This document shows positions 1-7,767 of a stretch of 34,907 bases of DNA, one piece after another. Numbering within the stretch: the first letter of the stretch is position 1; the number at the start of each line of letters is the position of its first letter. A program made the translations under genes and the position numbers. The notes below the pieces were generated by a model. That model had not been told where the DNA came from, made no database searches, and worked only from the letters and a program-made list of their open reading frames with translations. Source of the stretch: Bradyrhizobium sp. (GTDB lineage: Bacteria > Pseudomonadota > Alphaproteobacteria > Rhizobiales > Xanthobacteraceae); contig JAGXAF010000009.1 of the NCBI GenBank assembly GCA_018971675.1, positions 1 through 34,907 of the forward strand. The letters run 5' to 3'.

Positions 1-52
1 GGAAGCGCATTGAGATCCGCCGCCGGTCTTTATCCTCGCGAAGAGCCTCACG

Positions 53-706
53 ATGAGCATCATCATTACCGCCTTTGAACGGTCACCCGATGGCGGCAGG
101 GGGCTGGCGCGCGATACGCGCGTTCGCTGGGCACTCGAGGAAGTGGGCCAACCCTACGAGGTTCGCCTTGTTTCCTTTCGTGCGATCAAGGAACCCGCGC
201 ATCTGGCTCTTCATCCCTTCGGCCAGATTCCGACGTATGAGGAAGGCGATCTCGCCCTGTTCGAGACAGGGGCGATCGTCTTCCATATCGCCCAGCGCCA
301 TGCAGGCCTTCTGCCTGTTGACGCCAATGCCCGGGCGCGCGCGATCACCTGGATGTTTGCCGCAGTCAACACGATTGAGCCGCCGATCCTTGAACTTGGA
401 ACGGCCAGGCTGCTGGAGGGTGACAAGCCCTGGCATAACGAGCGTTTGCCTCTGGTCGAGGATCGCGTGCGCAGCCGGCTGAAGCAACTTTCCGCCCGCC
501 TGGACGATGCCGACTGGCTTGATGGTGCGTTCAGTGCGGGCGATCTGATGATGGTGTCGGTGCTGCTCAGGCTGCGATTGTCGGGTATTCTGGACGAATA
601 CCCGAATCTCGCAGCTTATCTCGCTCGCGGTGAAGCGCGGCCGGCCTACAAGCGCGCGTTCGCCGCTCAATTGGCGGTCAACACCGGCAAGCCGCCGACC
701 CGTTGA
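53..706 (+). CDS. glutathione S-transferase family protein
   Basis: This 217-residue protein has the two-part layout of soluble glutathione S-transferases. An N-terminal thioredoxin-like half (about residues 1-85) contains 'VRWALEEVGQPYE', the usual first-helix pattern, followed by 'HPFGQIPTYEEGDLALFETGAIVFHIA', which matches the cis-Pro (QIP) and glutathione-contacting (E-T/S) segments. The all-helical C-terminal half follows, with 'DWLDGAFSAGDLMMVSVLLRL' matching the conserved N-capping/hydrophobic-staple region. The length is normal for the family. The family conjugates or isomerises with glutathione in the cytoplasm; the substrate cannot be told from sequence. The start ATG has only a weak ribosome binding site. 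The gene stands alone and is followed by a Mo-box region that belongs to the next gene, so a shared function is not implied. Confidence 0.9.
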   Translation: MSIIITAFERSPDGGRGLARDTRVRWALEEVGQPYEVRLVSFRAIKEPAHLALHPFGQIPTYEEGDLALFETGAIVFHIAQRHAGLLPVDANARARAITWMFAAVNTIEPPILELGTARLLEGDKPWHNERLPLVEDRVRSRLKQLSARLDDADWLDGAFSAGDLMMVSVLLRLRLSGILDEYPNLAAYLARGEARPAYKRAFAAQLAVNTGKPPTR

Positions 707-836
707 TGAGATTTGTCCCGGGCTCGAAGTCGTCATGCGGGTCATGTCCGATGCCATGATTCAGGCGGACGGCTGGTGCAGAAGATCGATATGGCGGCGT
801 TCCAGCGTGGTTGCGCCTATTGCGGCGGCCGATCTA

Positions 837-860
837 CGATATATCAGTGCAGATATAGCG
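837..860. promoter_or_regulatory. candidate molybdenum box (ModE-type binding site)
   Basis: The sequence CGATATATC-AGTGCA-GATATAGCG is an inverted repeat with nine-base arms and one mismatch. It follows the CGnTATAT-spacer-ATATAnCG pattern of ModE/Mop-type Mo-boxes known from E. coli and Rhodobacter. It lies about 160 bases upstream of the DUF2478 gene, a family I know to occur beside molybdenum genes. That pairing makes molybdate-responsive control plausible. The match is seen directly; binding and the direction of control are inferred. Confidence 0.55.
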
Positions 861-964
861 TTGCGCTGGCTCGCGCAAATGGGATCGGGAACCTGTGTTC
901 TGGATGGCTGCTATGATGATAGGCTGGAAGCCATGCTGGCGCTGGCAGGAGCGACGCGACCGGC

Positions 965-990
965 GGCTTCCCGTCATCGGACAGGAAGCC
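965..990 (+). promoter_or_regulatory. stem-loop in the leader of the DUF2478 gene
   Basis: A perfect seven-base-pair stem GGCTTCC/GGAAGCC with a 12-base loop lies between the Mo-box and the ribosome binding site of the DUF2478 gene. It ends 14 bases before the AAGGAGG-like Shine-Dalgarno at 1005-1012. It could be part of a structured leader or a chance hairpin. I cannot match it to a known riboswitch by eye. Confidence 0.25.
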
Positions 991-1018
991 CATCGGCGAT
1001 TACCGAAGGAGGATTGCG

Positions 1019-1549
1019 ATGATCTCAGCCGTACCCGCCATTGCCGCCGTGATCGGGGCAGACAGCCAGTTCGTCCAGACCTTGTTCGCCACCGTGGTAG
1101 CTGATTGGCGAGCCGCGGGCGTCAAGGTGGTCGGCGTGATCGCGGAAACCCATGGCCTGGCCGATCGCAGCTGCAGCGCCGGATTCCTGCGCGATATCGC
1201 GACGGGCAAGCTGTTTTCGATCTATCTGGAAACAGCACCGAGCCATACTTCGTGTCATCTCGATGCGGATGGCGTCAACGCGGCTTCTGCCAGCCTGATG
1301 CTTCAGGTGCAGACCGGTGATCTCGTCGTTCTCAGCAAGTTCGGCAAGCTCGAAGCGATGCGGTCGGGGCTAACAGGTGCATTCGAGGCCGCGATCGCGG
1401 CCGGCAAACCGGTATTGACGGCAGTTTCAGAAAAGCACCGCGACGCCTGGCGGGCGTTCGCGCCGGATGCGACTTTCCTGCCGGCCGAAAAGACCGCGCT
1501 CGAGGCATGGTGGCGCGATCTGGGCGTGTCATCTCACGCCGCAGCTTGA
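1019..1549 (+). CDS. DUF2478 domain protein, probably molybdenum-related
   Basis: This 176-residue protein fits the DUF2478 family over its whole length. The N-terminal beta strand and loop 'IAAVIGADSQFVQTLFATVVADWRAAGVKVVGVIAE' resembles a P-loop NTPase start but lacks a Walker A lysine. The segment 'GDLVVLSKFGKLEAMRSGL' matches the family's conserved strand and 'KFGKxE' motif. A cysteine-containing 'LADRSCSAGFLRDI' segment is also typical. A strong Shine-Dalgarno (AAGGAGGA) precedes the ATG. DUF2478 genes are commonly found near molybdate transport or molybdoenzyme genes, and here a Mo-box lies upstream, so a role in molybdenum homeostasis is the best inference. The biochemical function is not known to me. 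It converges on the efflux operon, with a hairpin between them. Confidence 0.8.
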   Translation: MISAVPAIAAVIGADSQFVQTLFATVVADWRAAGVKVVGVIAETHGLADRSCSAGFLRDIATGKLFSIYLETAPSHTSCHLDADGVNAASASLMLQVQTGDLVVLSKFGKLEAMRSGLTGAFEAAIAAGKPVLTAVSEKHRDAWRAFAPDATFLPAEKTALEAWWRDLGVSSHAAA

Positions 1550-1566
1550 GAAAAGATCGCGGTTTG

Positions 1567-1609
1567 ATGGGCGGGGTTGAGCCTTGCCGCATCCGGCACG
1601 GCCGCCCAT
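1567..1609. terminator. candidate bidirectional stem-loop between convergent genes
   Basis: Arms ATGGGCGG (1567-1574) and CCGCCCAT (1602-1609) are perfectly complementary. They enclose a second small stem TGCCG-CATC-CGGCA. The structure lies between the convergent ends of the DUF2478 gene and the efflux permease gene. There is no uridine run, so intrinsic termination is uncertain. Confidence 0.3.
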
Positions 1610-1691
1610 GGGGAAATCCCGGCGATGCCGCGCATCGACTTCCGACTGCGATTTGGAGCCAGGTTCTGCATTTGCCGACTTAAGCCCTTTT

Positions 1692-3317
1692 TCAATGCGC
1701 AGCGCTGCCGCTGTTCGTCTTCGCCTTGCGTGTGAAGACCAAAGCCAAAGCGGCGATCGCAAGCACGAAGCTGAGTACCGCGAAGGTGTCGCTGAAGCTC
1801 ATCACCAGCGCCTGGTGCTTGACGGTGTTGCCAAGAGCAATGATGGCCTGTTGATGCGCGGCCGCCGGGTCGCTCACGCCATGCGCCAGGAAGTAGTCGG
1901 TCAAATGCGCGATGCGGTCGCGCACTTCCTCACGGCCGGACGTGACCGACTGGCCGATGATATTGGAATGAAACTGTTCGCGCTTGGTGATGACGGTCGC
2001 AAGCACCGCCGTGCCGATCGCACCGCCGAGGTTGCGCAGCATGTTGCTGATACCCGAGGCCGCCGCTGCATCCTGCGGCGCGATCTCGCTGGTTGTCACC
2101 GAGGTCAGCGGGGTCAGCACCATGGCCTGGCCGATCGCGCGGACGATGTTCGGGATCCAGAGCTGGTCGCCGGCGTAATCGGGGGACATTGCCGTGTTCA
2201 TGAAGCAGCTATAGGCGAAGATCATCAGGCCGGTGAAGGCGATGTAGCGGGTGTCGAAGCGTTGCATCAATTTCGGGACCAGCGGAATCAGTATCAGTTG
2301 CGGCAAGCCGGTCCATGCCAGTACCGAGCCGATCTGCTCGGCATTGTACCCCTGTGCCTGGCCGAGATAGGCGGGCAGGATGTAGACCGATCCGAACAGC
2401 GCGAAACCCAGCATCGTTACCGCGATGGTGCCGAAACCGAAATTGCGGTTCTTCAGCAGCCGCAGCCGGATCAGCGGCTTCTCGGCCGTGAGTTCGATCC
2501 AGACGAACAGCGACAGGCTGACCAGCGCGATGACGGCAAGACGCAGGATGAAGGGCGAAGCGAACCAGTCATCCTTGTTGCCTTCCTCGAGCACGGTCTG
2601 CAGCGCGGACAAGCCGATCGCCATGGTGACGATGCCGGCCCAATCGCCTTCCTTCAGGAGCTTGAGCTGCATCGGCTGCCGCTCCAGCGTCAGATAGAGT
2701 GCGCTCACCATCACAACGGTCGGGATCACGTTGACGAAGAAAATGGTCCGCCAGCCGTAATTCTCGGTGAGATAGCCGCCAATGGTCGGTCCGATCGCCG
2801 GCGCGAAGGTCACCGACAGCGCGAAGATTGCAAGCCCGACCGGCTGCTGGGATTTCGGCAGCTTGGTCAGCACCAGCGTAAACGCCATCGGGATCAGCAC
2901 ACCGCCGGCAAAGCCCTGCAGGCCGCGCATCGCGATCATCGAGGGCAGATCGTGGGTAAAGGCGCAAGCAACCGAGAAGGCCGCGAACAGCGCCGCGCTC
3001 GCCAGCATGTAGCGGCGGAACGAGAACACGCGGCTGAGAAAATCGGTCAGCGGAATCACGACGATCTCGCCGATCAGATATGAGGTCGAAATCCAGGAGC
3101 CGTTGTCGACGCCGGTGCCGATTCCGCCTTCGATATTGAGCAGCGAGGCGTTGGTGATCTGGATATTCAGAATTGCCATGAACGAGCCGATCATGGCGGC
3201 CAGAACCGCGATCCAAACGGTGACGCTGGCGCGATTGGGATCGATCACCGCCGGAGCGGGTGGGGCGAACGGAGCGGGAAAGGCTGCGACAGAGGCGGAA
3301 GCACTGAACGGGGACAT
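1692..3317 (-). CDS. DHA2-family (EmrB-like) drug efflux MFS permease
   Basis: This 541-residue inner-membrane protein has the hydrophobic pattern of a 14-helix DHA2 major facilitator. Family marks include 'NIQITNASLLNIEGG' in the first helix region, 'MRGLQGFAGGVLIPMAFTLV' and the antiporter-type motif 'GPTIGGYLTENYGWRTIFFVNVIP'. The N terminus has an unusual Ala/Pro-rich stretch before the first helix. The start codon is preceded by GGAGGG at good spacing. It lies 23 bases downstream of the membrane-fusion gene, in the same direction, forming an EmrAB-type pair. Such pairs use the proton gradient to push amphipathic drugs across both membranes with an outer-membrane channel that is not encoded here. 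Regulation probably comes from the divergent TetR gene. The substrate cannot be told. Confidence 0.93.
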   Translation of the reverse strand: MSPFSASASVAAFPAPFAPPAPAVIDPNRASVTVWIAVLAAMIGSFMAILNIQITNASLLNIEGGIGTGVDNGSWISTSYLIGEIVVIPLTDFLSRVFSFRRYMLASAALFAAFSVACAFTHDLPSMIAMRGLQGFAGGVLIPMAFTLVLTKLPKSQQPVGLAIFALSVTFAPAIGPTIGGYLTENYGWRTIFFVNVIPTVVMVSALYLTLERQPMQLKLLKEGDWAGIVTMAIGLSALQTVLEEGNKDDWFASPFILRLAVIALVSLSLFVWIELTAEKPLIRLRLLKNRNFGFGTIAVTMLGFALFGSVYILPAYLGQAQGYNAEQIGSVLAWTGLPQLILIPLVPKLMQRFDTRYIAFTGLMIFAYSCFMNTAMSPDYAGDQLWIPNIVRAIGQAMVLTPLTSVTTSEIAPQDAAAASGISNMLRNLGGAIGTAVLATVITKREQFHSNIIGQSVTSGREEVRDRIAHLTDYFLAHGVSDPAAAHQQAIIALGNTVKHQALVMSFSDTFAVLSFVLAIAALALVFTRKAKTNSGSAAH

Positions 3318-3340
3318 GACATACCCTCCAGAAACCGTGT

Positions 3341-4519
3341 TCAGGAGCTGGGTGATTCCGAAGATGCTGCGGTGGCCGCGCGGCGTGGCGCTATCGCCCG
3401 GGTCTCGATGGTCGGAATCACCGACATGCCCGGCCGCAGCGCGACGTCGGCGCGGTCGAGCGCGATCTTGACGGGGATGCGCTGCACGATCTTGGTGAAA
3501 TTTCCGGTCGCGTTGTCGGGCGGCAGCAATGCGAATTCCTGGCCGCTGGCGGGTGCGATGCTGTCGACATGGCCGTGCACCGGCTTGCCGGGGAACATGT
3601 CGACGGCGATGTTGACTGCCTGGCCCTGGTGCACGTCGGTGAGCTGGGTTTCCTTGAAATTCGCCACGATATAGGCGCCGCTCGCCGGCACCAGCGACAT
3701 CAACTGCGTGCCGGCCTGCACGAATTGGCCGGTGCGCAGGGTGCGGTTGCCGACCACGCCGTCGATCGGTGCGACGATCGTGGCGTAGCTGAGGTTAAGT
3801 TCGGCCTGATTCTGCAGCGCTTGCGCGCGTGCCAGAGTGGCTTCCGATTGAACGATCTCGGCCTTGAGCAGGTCGACCTGCTTGACCGCGGAAACAAGGT
3901 TAGCGGTGTCGCGCTGGATTGCGGCTTGCGCGCTGGCGATGCGCGACTGCGCCTGCTGCGCGTTCTGCACGCTGCCATAACCGGTCGAGGCGAGGTCGGT
4001 GTAGCGCTTGTTTTCCTGGGCTGCGAAAGTCGCGGTGGCCTCATCGACCTCGACGGTTGCCTTCGCGGCGTTGATCACCGCCTGCTGCACATCGAGTTGC
4101 GCCTGCTTGCTGGCGATCGCGGCCTGCGCCGCGGCGACATCCGCCTTGGCCTGGTCGAGCGCGACCTTGAAGTCGCGGTCGTCGATCCGCGCCAGGATCT
4201 GGCCGGCCTTGACCTGCTCGTTGTCGCCGACCAGCACCTGGTGCAGGTAGCCGGAAACCTTCGGCGCGATCGTGGTGTTGTCGGCCTTCACATAGGCGTC
4301 GTCGGTCGACACCAGATATTGTCCAACGGTCCAGTAATCCCAACCGTACCAGGTCGCCGCGGCGAGCGTCGCCAGCGCCGCGCCGGTCAGCAACATCTTG
4401 CGAAGATTTAGCTTTTTGACTGCCGCGGAGACCGCCGTCACGCCCGGCAAGGGGACGGCGACGGCTTCAGCGGCAGCAAGCGGTCGTTCGATTTCGAAGG
4501 TCGTGAAATGTTGGGTCAT
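3341..4519 (-). CDS. EmrA/HlyD-family membrane fusion protein of the efflux pair
   Basis: The 392-residue product starts at 'MTQHFTTFEIERP'. The ORF track extends 30 residues further upstream, but that extension covers the promoter and operator, so I chose the internal ATG with GGGAG before it. A single membrane helix (about 'MLLTGAALATLAAATWYGWDYW') is followed by the lipoyl-like half 'DDAYVKADNTTIAPKVSGYLHQVLVGDNEQVKAGQILARID'. A long Ala/Gln-rich coiled-coil hairpin comes next, then 'LSYATIVAPIDGVVGNRTLRTGQFVQAGTQLMSLVP' and a C-terminal beta-barrel. This is the canonical periplasmic adaptor layout. It should bridge the DHA2 permease to a TolC-like channel. It is the first gene of the operon and is transcribed from the overlapping TTGACA/TAATTT promoter. 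Confidence 0.92.
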   Translation of the reverse strand: MTQHFTTFEIERPLAAAEAVAVPLPGVTAVSAAVKKLNLRKMLLTGAALATLAAATWYGWDYWTVGQYLVSTDDAYVKADNTTIAPKVSGYLHQVLVGDNEQVKAGQILARIDDRDFKVALDQAKADVAAAQAAIASKQAQLDVQQAVINAAKATVEVDEATATFAAQENKRYTDLASTGYGSVQNAQQAQSRIASAQAAIQRDTANLVSAVKQVDLLKAEIVQSEATLARAQALQNQAELNLSYATIVAPIDGVVGNRTLRTGQFVQAGTQLMSLVPASGAYIVANFKETQLTDVHQGQAVNIAVDMFPGKPVHGHVDSIAPASGQEFALLPPDNATGNFTKIVQRIPVKIALDRADVALRPGMSVIPTIETRAIAPRRAATAASSESPSS

Positions 4520-4539
4520 GGCCGGCTCCCATGGGCGAT

Positions 4540-4584
4540 AATTAGGAAACTTGATATTTTCCAAATTAGAGTCCATATTTGGAA
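4540..4584. promoter_or_regulatory. candidate TetR-type operator with three half-sites
   Basis: TTCCAAAT (4559-4566) and ATTTGGAA (4577-4584) form a perfect inverted repeat with a ten-base spacer. A further half-site AATTAGGAAA (4540-4549) forms a second near-perfect inverted repeat with TTTCCAAATT (4558-4567). The sites sit between the divergent efflux and TetR genes and overlap both predicted promoters. Binding by the adjacent TetR-type regulator is inferred from position. Confidence 0.6.
4551..4579 (+). promoter_or_regulatory. candidate promoter of the TetR-type regulator gene
   Basis: TTGATA (4551-4556) and CATATT (4574-4579) are spaced by 17 bases on the plus strand. The match is weaker than that of the opposing promoter. 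The same inverted repeat overlaps it, which would give autoregulation. Confidence 0.4.
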
Positions 4585-4591
4585 CTGTCAA
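4563..4591 (-). promoter_or_regulatory. sigma70-like promoter of the efflux operon
   Basis: On the minus strand TTGACA (4586-4591) and TAATTT (4563-4568) are separated by exactly 17 bases, a near-consensus sigma70 arrangement. The perfect inverted repeat lies between and over the two elements, so a bound repressor would block polymerase. The start codon of the membrane-fusion gene is 44 bases downstream of the -10 box. Confidence 0.6.
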
Positions 4592-4617
4592 TGGAATGAC
4601 AGGCATCATTTAAAAGC

Positions 4618-5301
4618 ATGGCTGAAACCGACCGCCCGCAAGACCCGAATTGCGATCAGAGCGAGGACCGGCGCTGCCGCGGTCGGCCGCAACTGCGCCC
4701 GGACGATGAGACGCGCCAGATCATCTATGAGGCCGCGCGGCACCAGTTCGCCGAGAGTGGCTATGCCGCGACCAGCATGGAAACGGTGGCGCGCAGCGCC
4801 GGGGTCTCCACCAAGACGCTCTATCGGCTGGTACCGAACAAGGCGGCGCTGTTCGAGGGCATGGTGACCGATCGGCTCGATCGCTTCCTGTCCGAGGTCA
4901 ATTTGCGTGCGATCGATTGTGCCGAGATCGACGAGGCGCTGTATGCGGCGTTGCTCGCCTGCGCGAGCCTTTCGCTCGACCCGGAAGTCATCGCGCTACA
5001 GCGCATGATATTGCAGGAGACCGGAAAGGCGGACCTCGCGCGGACCCTTTATCAGAACGGTATGGCGCGAAACGCCGCGGCGCTGGCCGACTGGCTGCGC
5101 AGGCAGCAGAAGCGCGGCCTGATTGCGTGCGAGGATACCGATGAGGCCGCAGGTTTCCTGCTCGGCATGGTCGCCTTCGTGCCGCAGCGCGCTGCCGTGT
5201 TCGGCGGCCTGCCGCTGCCGTCGAAACAACAGATCGAGGCGCGGGTTCGTCATTGCGTGGCGTTGTTTCTGAGAGGATGTCAGGCGGGCGCGAGAGGCTA
5301 G
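4618..5301 (+). CDS. TetR/AcrR-family transcriptional regulator of the efflux pair
   Basis: The 227-residue protein carries a TetR-type N-terminal DNA-binding domain at about residues 30-80: 'TRQIIYEAARHQFAESGYAATSMETVARSAGVSTKTLYRLVPNKAALFEGMV', with the typical 'KxTLYRxxxNKxxLF' end of the helix-turn-helix. The rest is helical and matches a ligand-binding C-terminal domain of the AefR-like type ('LQRMILQETGKADLARTLYQNGM', residues about 128-150). It is divergent from the efflux pair, with inverted repeats in the shared promoter, so it most likely represses that pair and itself until an inducer binds. An acidic/basic N-terminal extension of about 30 residues precedes the helix-turn-helix. 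The start ATG lacks a strong ribosome binding site. The inducer is unknown. Confidence 0.92.
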   Translation: MAETDRPQDPNCDQSEDRRCRGRPQLRPDDETRQIIYEAARHQFAESGYAATSMETVARSAGVSTKTLYRLVPNKAALFEGMVTDRLDRFLSEVNLRAIDCAEIDEALYAALLACASLSLDPEVIALQRMILQETGKADLARTLYQNGMARNAAALADWLRRQQKRGLIACEDTDEAAGFLLGMVAFVPQRAAVFGGLPLPSKQQIEARVRHCVALFLRGCQAGARG

Positions 5302-5449
5302 GCTGCGGCTTCCGGTGGGATCATGCTCGCAGCGCATCGGCCTTCGCGCGGAGAACTCGCGCTGATCGGGTGCTGGCGGCCTCAAGGCGTTGAACGGATC
5401 GGCCGGCTCGCCTATCTCTGCGGGACGCTGATTTGTACAAGGACCCGCC

Positions 5450-6706
5450 ATGACCGCACACCAACGCCACATTTCGACGCCGGTTGATCCCGTCAAGCTG
5501 GACCGGCTGGCGGAGGTCGCGGTGAAGGTCGGCCTGCAATTGCAGGAGGGCCAGGATCTGCTGGTGACCGCGCCGACGGTGGCGTTGCCGCTGGTGCGCC
5601 GGATCGCCGAACACGCCTACAAGGCCGGCGCGGGACTGGTGACGCCGATCTTCTCCGACGAGGCGGTCACGCTGTCGCGTTATCGCTTCGGCCACGACGG
5701 CAGCTTCGATCGCGCCGCGAACTGGCTCTATGATGGCATGGCGAAAGCTTTTGCCGCCAATACCGCACGGCTCGCCATTGTCGGCGATGACCCGATGCTG
5801 CTGTCGAACCAGGATCCGGCGAAGGTCGCGCGCGCCAGCAAGGCCAATTCGATGGCCTACAAGCCGGCGCTGGAGCGGATCGTCACTTTCGACATCAACT
5901 GGAACATTGTCGCCTATCCCAGTCCATCATGGGCGACGCGAGTCTTCCCCGACGACCAGGAGGATATCGCGGTGGCCAAGCTGGCGGACGCCATCTTCGC
6001 GGCCTCGCGCGTCGATAATGACGACGCGATCGCGGCGTGGAAAAAGCATAACGCCACGCTGCGCGATCGGACCGAATGGCTGAACGGCCAGCGCTTCAGC
6101 GCATTGCAATATTCAGGACCCGGCACCGATCTCACCATCGGCCTGGCCGACGGCCACGAATGGGAAGGCGGCGCCTCAACCGCGAAGAACGGCATCACCT
6201 GCAACGCCAATATCCCGACCGAAGAAGTCTTCACCACGCCGCATGCCCGGCGGGTTGAAGGCCATGTCGTCAGTTCCAAGCCACTGTCCTATCAGGGTTC
6301 GCTGATCGACAATATCCAGGTCAGGTTCGAGGGCGGCCGCATCGTCGAGGCCAAGGCCTCGAAAGGCGAGGAAGTGCTCAACAAGGTGCTCGATACCGAC
6401 GAGGGCGCGCGTCGGCTCGGTGAAGTGGCGCTGGTGCCGCATTCCTCGCCGATCTCGAAGAGCGGGCTGTTGTTCTTCAACACCCTGTTCGACGAGAACG
6501 CCGCCTGCCATATCGCGCTCGGTCAATGCTACTCGAAATGCTTCGTCAACGGCACCAGGCTGACGCCGGAGCAGATCGCTGCCCAGGGCGGCAACAAGAG
6601 CCTGATCCATATCGACTGGATGATCGGCTCGGACCAGATCGATATCGACGGCATCCATGCCGACGGCCGCCGCGTCCCGGTGTTCCGCAAGGGCGAGTGG
6701 GCTTGA
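5450..6706 (+). CDS. M29-family aminopeptidase
   Basis: This 418-residue cytoplasmic enzyme matches the M29 metallo-aminopeptidases (AmpS/AmpT/PepS type) over its full length. The two-metal ligands are visible with spacing like that known for the family: E259 in 'NIPTEEVFTTP', E325 in 'LGEVALVPHSS', E349 and H354 in 'DENAACHIALG', and H387 and D389 in 'LIHIDWMIGS'. The family removes N-terminal residues from peptides and works as a dimer. The start ATG has AGGA seven bases upstream. It stands alone 148 bases after the TetR gene and runs in the same direction. No terminator is obvious after it. The call is firm; the peptide preference is not predictable. Confidence 0.95.
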   Translation: MTAHQRHISTPVDPVKLDRLAEVAVKVGLQLQEGQDLLVTAPTVALPLVRRIAEHAYKAGAGLVTPIFSDEAVTLSRYRFGHDGSFDRAANWLYDGMAKAFAANTARLAIVGDDPMLLSNQDPAKVARASKANSMAYKPALERIVTFDINWNIVAYPSPSWATRVFPDDQEDIAVAKLADAIFAASRVDNDDAIAAWKKHNATLRDRTEWLNGQRFSALQYSGPGTDLTIGLADGHEWEGGASTAKNGITCNANIPTEEVFTTPHARRVEGHVVSSKPLSYQGSLIDNIQVRFEGGRIVEAKASKGEEVLNKVLDTDEGARRLGEVALVPHSSPISKSGLLFFNTLFDENAACHIALGQCYSKCFVNGTRLTPEQIAAQGGNKSLIHIDWMIGSDQIDIDGIHADGRRVPVFRKGEWA

Positions 6707-6804
6707 CGCGTCGCCGGCTACCGCCTCGCCGTTGGCTCACGGCCTGCTTATGCGGCTAACCGGTTTCGCGGACACACCGGATTTCATTTTAGCCGGCCAT
6801 TGAG

Positions 6805-7767
6805 TTAGTCCGGATCCTCTCTGTTCAACCGTTCCAGGATGTCAGCTATGGACGAGTTCTCCTTCGGAAGCGATTGATCGAAACCGGAGCTTCCAACAGC
6901 GTAGGATCTCGACATCTGAAACCTTATCGCTGCATTGACGAGGGCGAATAAGCCCATCGCTATTGCAACCGAGCCGATGACCACCAGCAAAAAGCGAGGC
7001 ATCGTTTCTGGCTTGACTGGCGTTGGGTCCGTGGTCAGGGAGTTTTCGGTGCCGGCAGGCGACTGAATGTCGCCGCGTGGCACGGCTGGCGCCATCTTCG
7101 ATGAAGCGGCCGACTGGCTGGTCTCAGTCGACGCGAGCCAGCGCGCATCGAACGTCGACGGAAAGGTTTGCTTCAAGTTATCTTCGCTTTGGTCAGTTCG
7201 GCCCACATTGGAGGTATTGCGAGGTGCGGCGCCCTTGCTGACGAGCAAGCTGTCGTTCGTATTTGCGACAGACCGCAATTGTTTTAGATCGTTCTTCTTG
7301 GGCTTGTCCTCGTCGCTCTTGAGTTGGTCCGATTTATTCGACGGGCTGGTTCGTGTTCGTATCGCCGGCGATCGCCTGGAGAACGAACTGGCGAGGTACC
7401 AGCACCTTTGACCCGTCTCTTTGAGACGATAGCGCCAGCGAGTATTGCGCGGCGATTGACCGTTGGGAAATGCCAGGCAACTCGGCGCCTGCGATTGCAT
7501 GAACCCGGTTCCTGCCTCATCCTTGGCAACGATCGGGCTTCGCTGTTCGCGCGGCGTGCTTCTGCTATCGGCTCGAAGAAACCAGCATTTCTGGCGCGAT
7601 CCCCGAATCCTTCGATACATCCACCGGCCGTCTGAATGGGAGGCGCGCATCGGGTGGGCATGGCAGCCCGCATCCATATTTTCAGCGGCGACGTCGCGAG
7701 CCGATGCCAAACCGCCGGCTATCGCAATCGACAAAGTCAGCAAAAGCGCGGTTGGGCTGAAATTCAT
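6805..7767 (-). CDS. unrecognised exported or anchored protein with duplicated W..YR..CW modules
   Basis: I do not recognise a named family. From the internal ATG at 7767 ('MNFSPTALLLTLSIAIAGGLASARDVAAE') the protein begins with a clear signal peptide; the track start at 7806 would add 13 residues in front of it. Two related cysteine-containing modules follow: 'GRWMYRRIRGSRQKCWFLRA' and 'TRWRYRLKETGQRCWYLASS'. A long polar, Ser/Lys-rich linker of about 120 residues comes next, then a single membrane helix 'FLLVVIGSVAIAMGLFALVNAAI' and a short tail 'SSIADILERLNREDPD'. The layout suggests a periplasmic module tethered to the inner membrane by its C terminus. Genes with similar W/CW modules occur in rhizobia as hypotheticals, from memory. 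It converges on the aminopeptidase gene. Confidence 0.7.
   Translation of the reverse strand: MNFSPTALLLTLSIAIAGGLASARDVAAENMDAGCHAHPMRASHSDGRWMYRRIRGSRQKCWFLRADSRSTPREQRSPIVAKDEAGTGFMQSQAPSCLAFPNGQSPRNTRWRYRLKETGQRCWYLASSFSRRSPAIRTRTSPSNKSDQLKSDEDKPKKNDLKQLRSVANTNDSLLVSKGAAPRNTSNVGRTDQSEDNLKQTFPSTFDARWLASTETSQSAASSKMAPAVPRGDIQSPAGTENSLTTDPTPVKPETMPRFLLVVIGSVAIAMGLFALVNAAIRFQMSRSYAVGSSGFDQSLPKENSSIADILERLNREDPD

Noticed and set aside
713-916. Short ORF with 'CAYCGG...YQCRY', suggestive of a zinc finger
   Set aside because: No ribosome binding site, TTG-type start, spans the Mo-box, and the cysteine spacing is not a known finger pattern.
735-1022. ORF (630-1022 in the track) whose stop overlaps the DUF2478 start as ATGA
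   Set aside because: It overlaps the end of the glutathione transferase gene in its long form, contains the Mo-box, has no ribosome binding site and shows no family pattern; the overlap looks like chance.
1584-3083. 499-residue plus-strand ORF
   Set aside because: Antisense shadow of the efflux permease; composition is Arg/His/Gln/Asp-rich without hydrophobic core or motifs.
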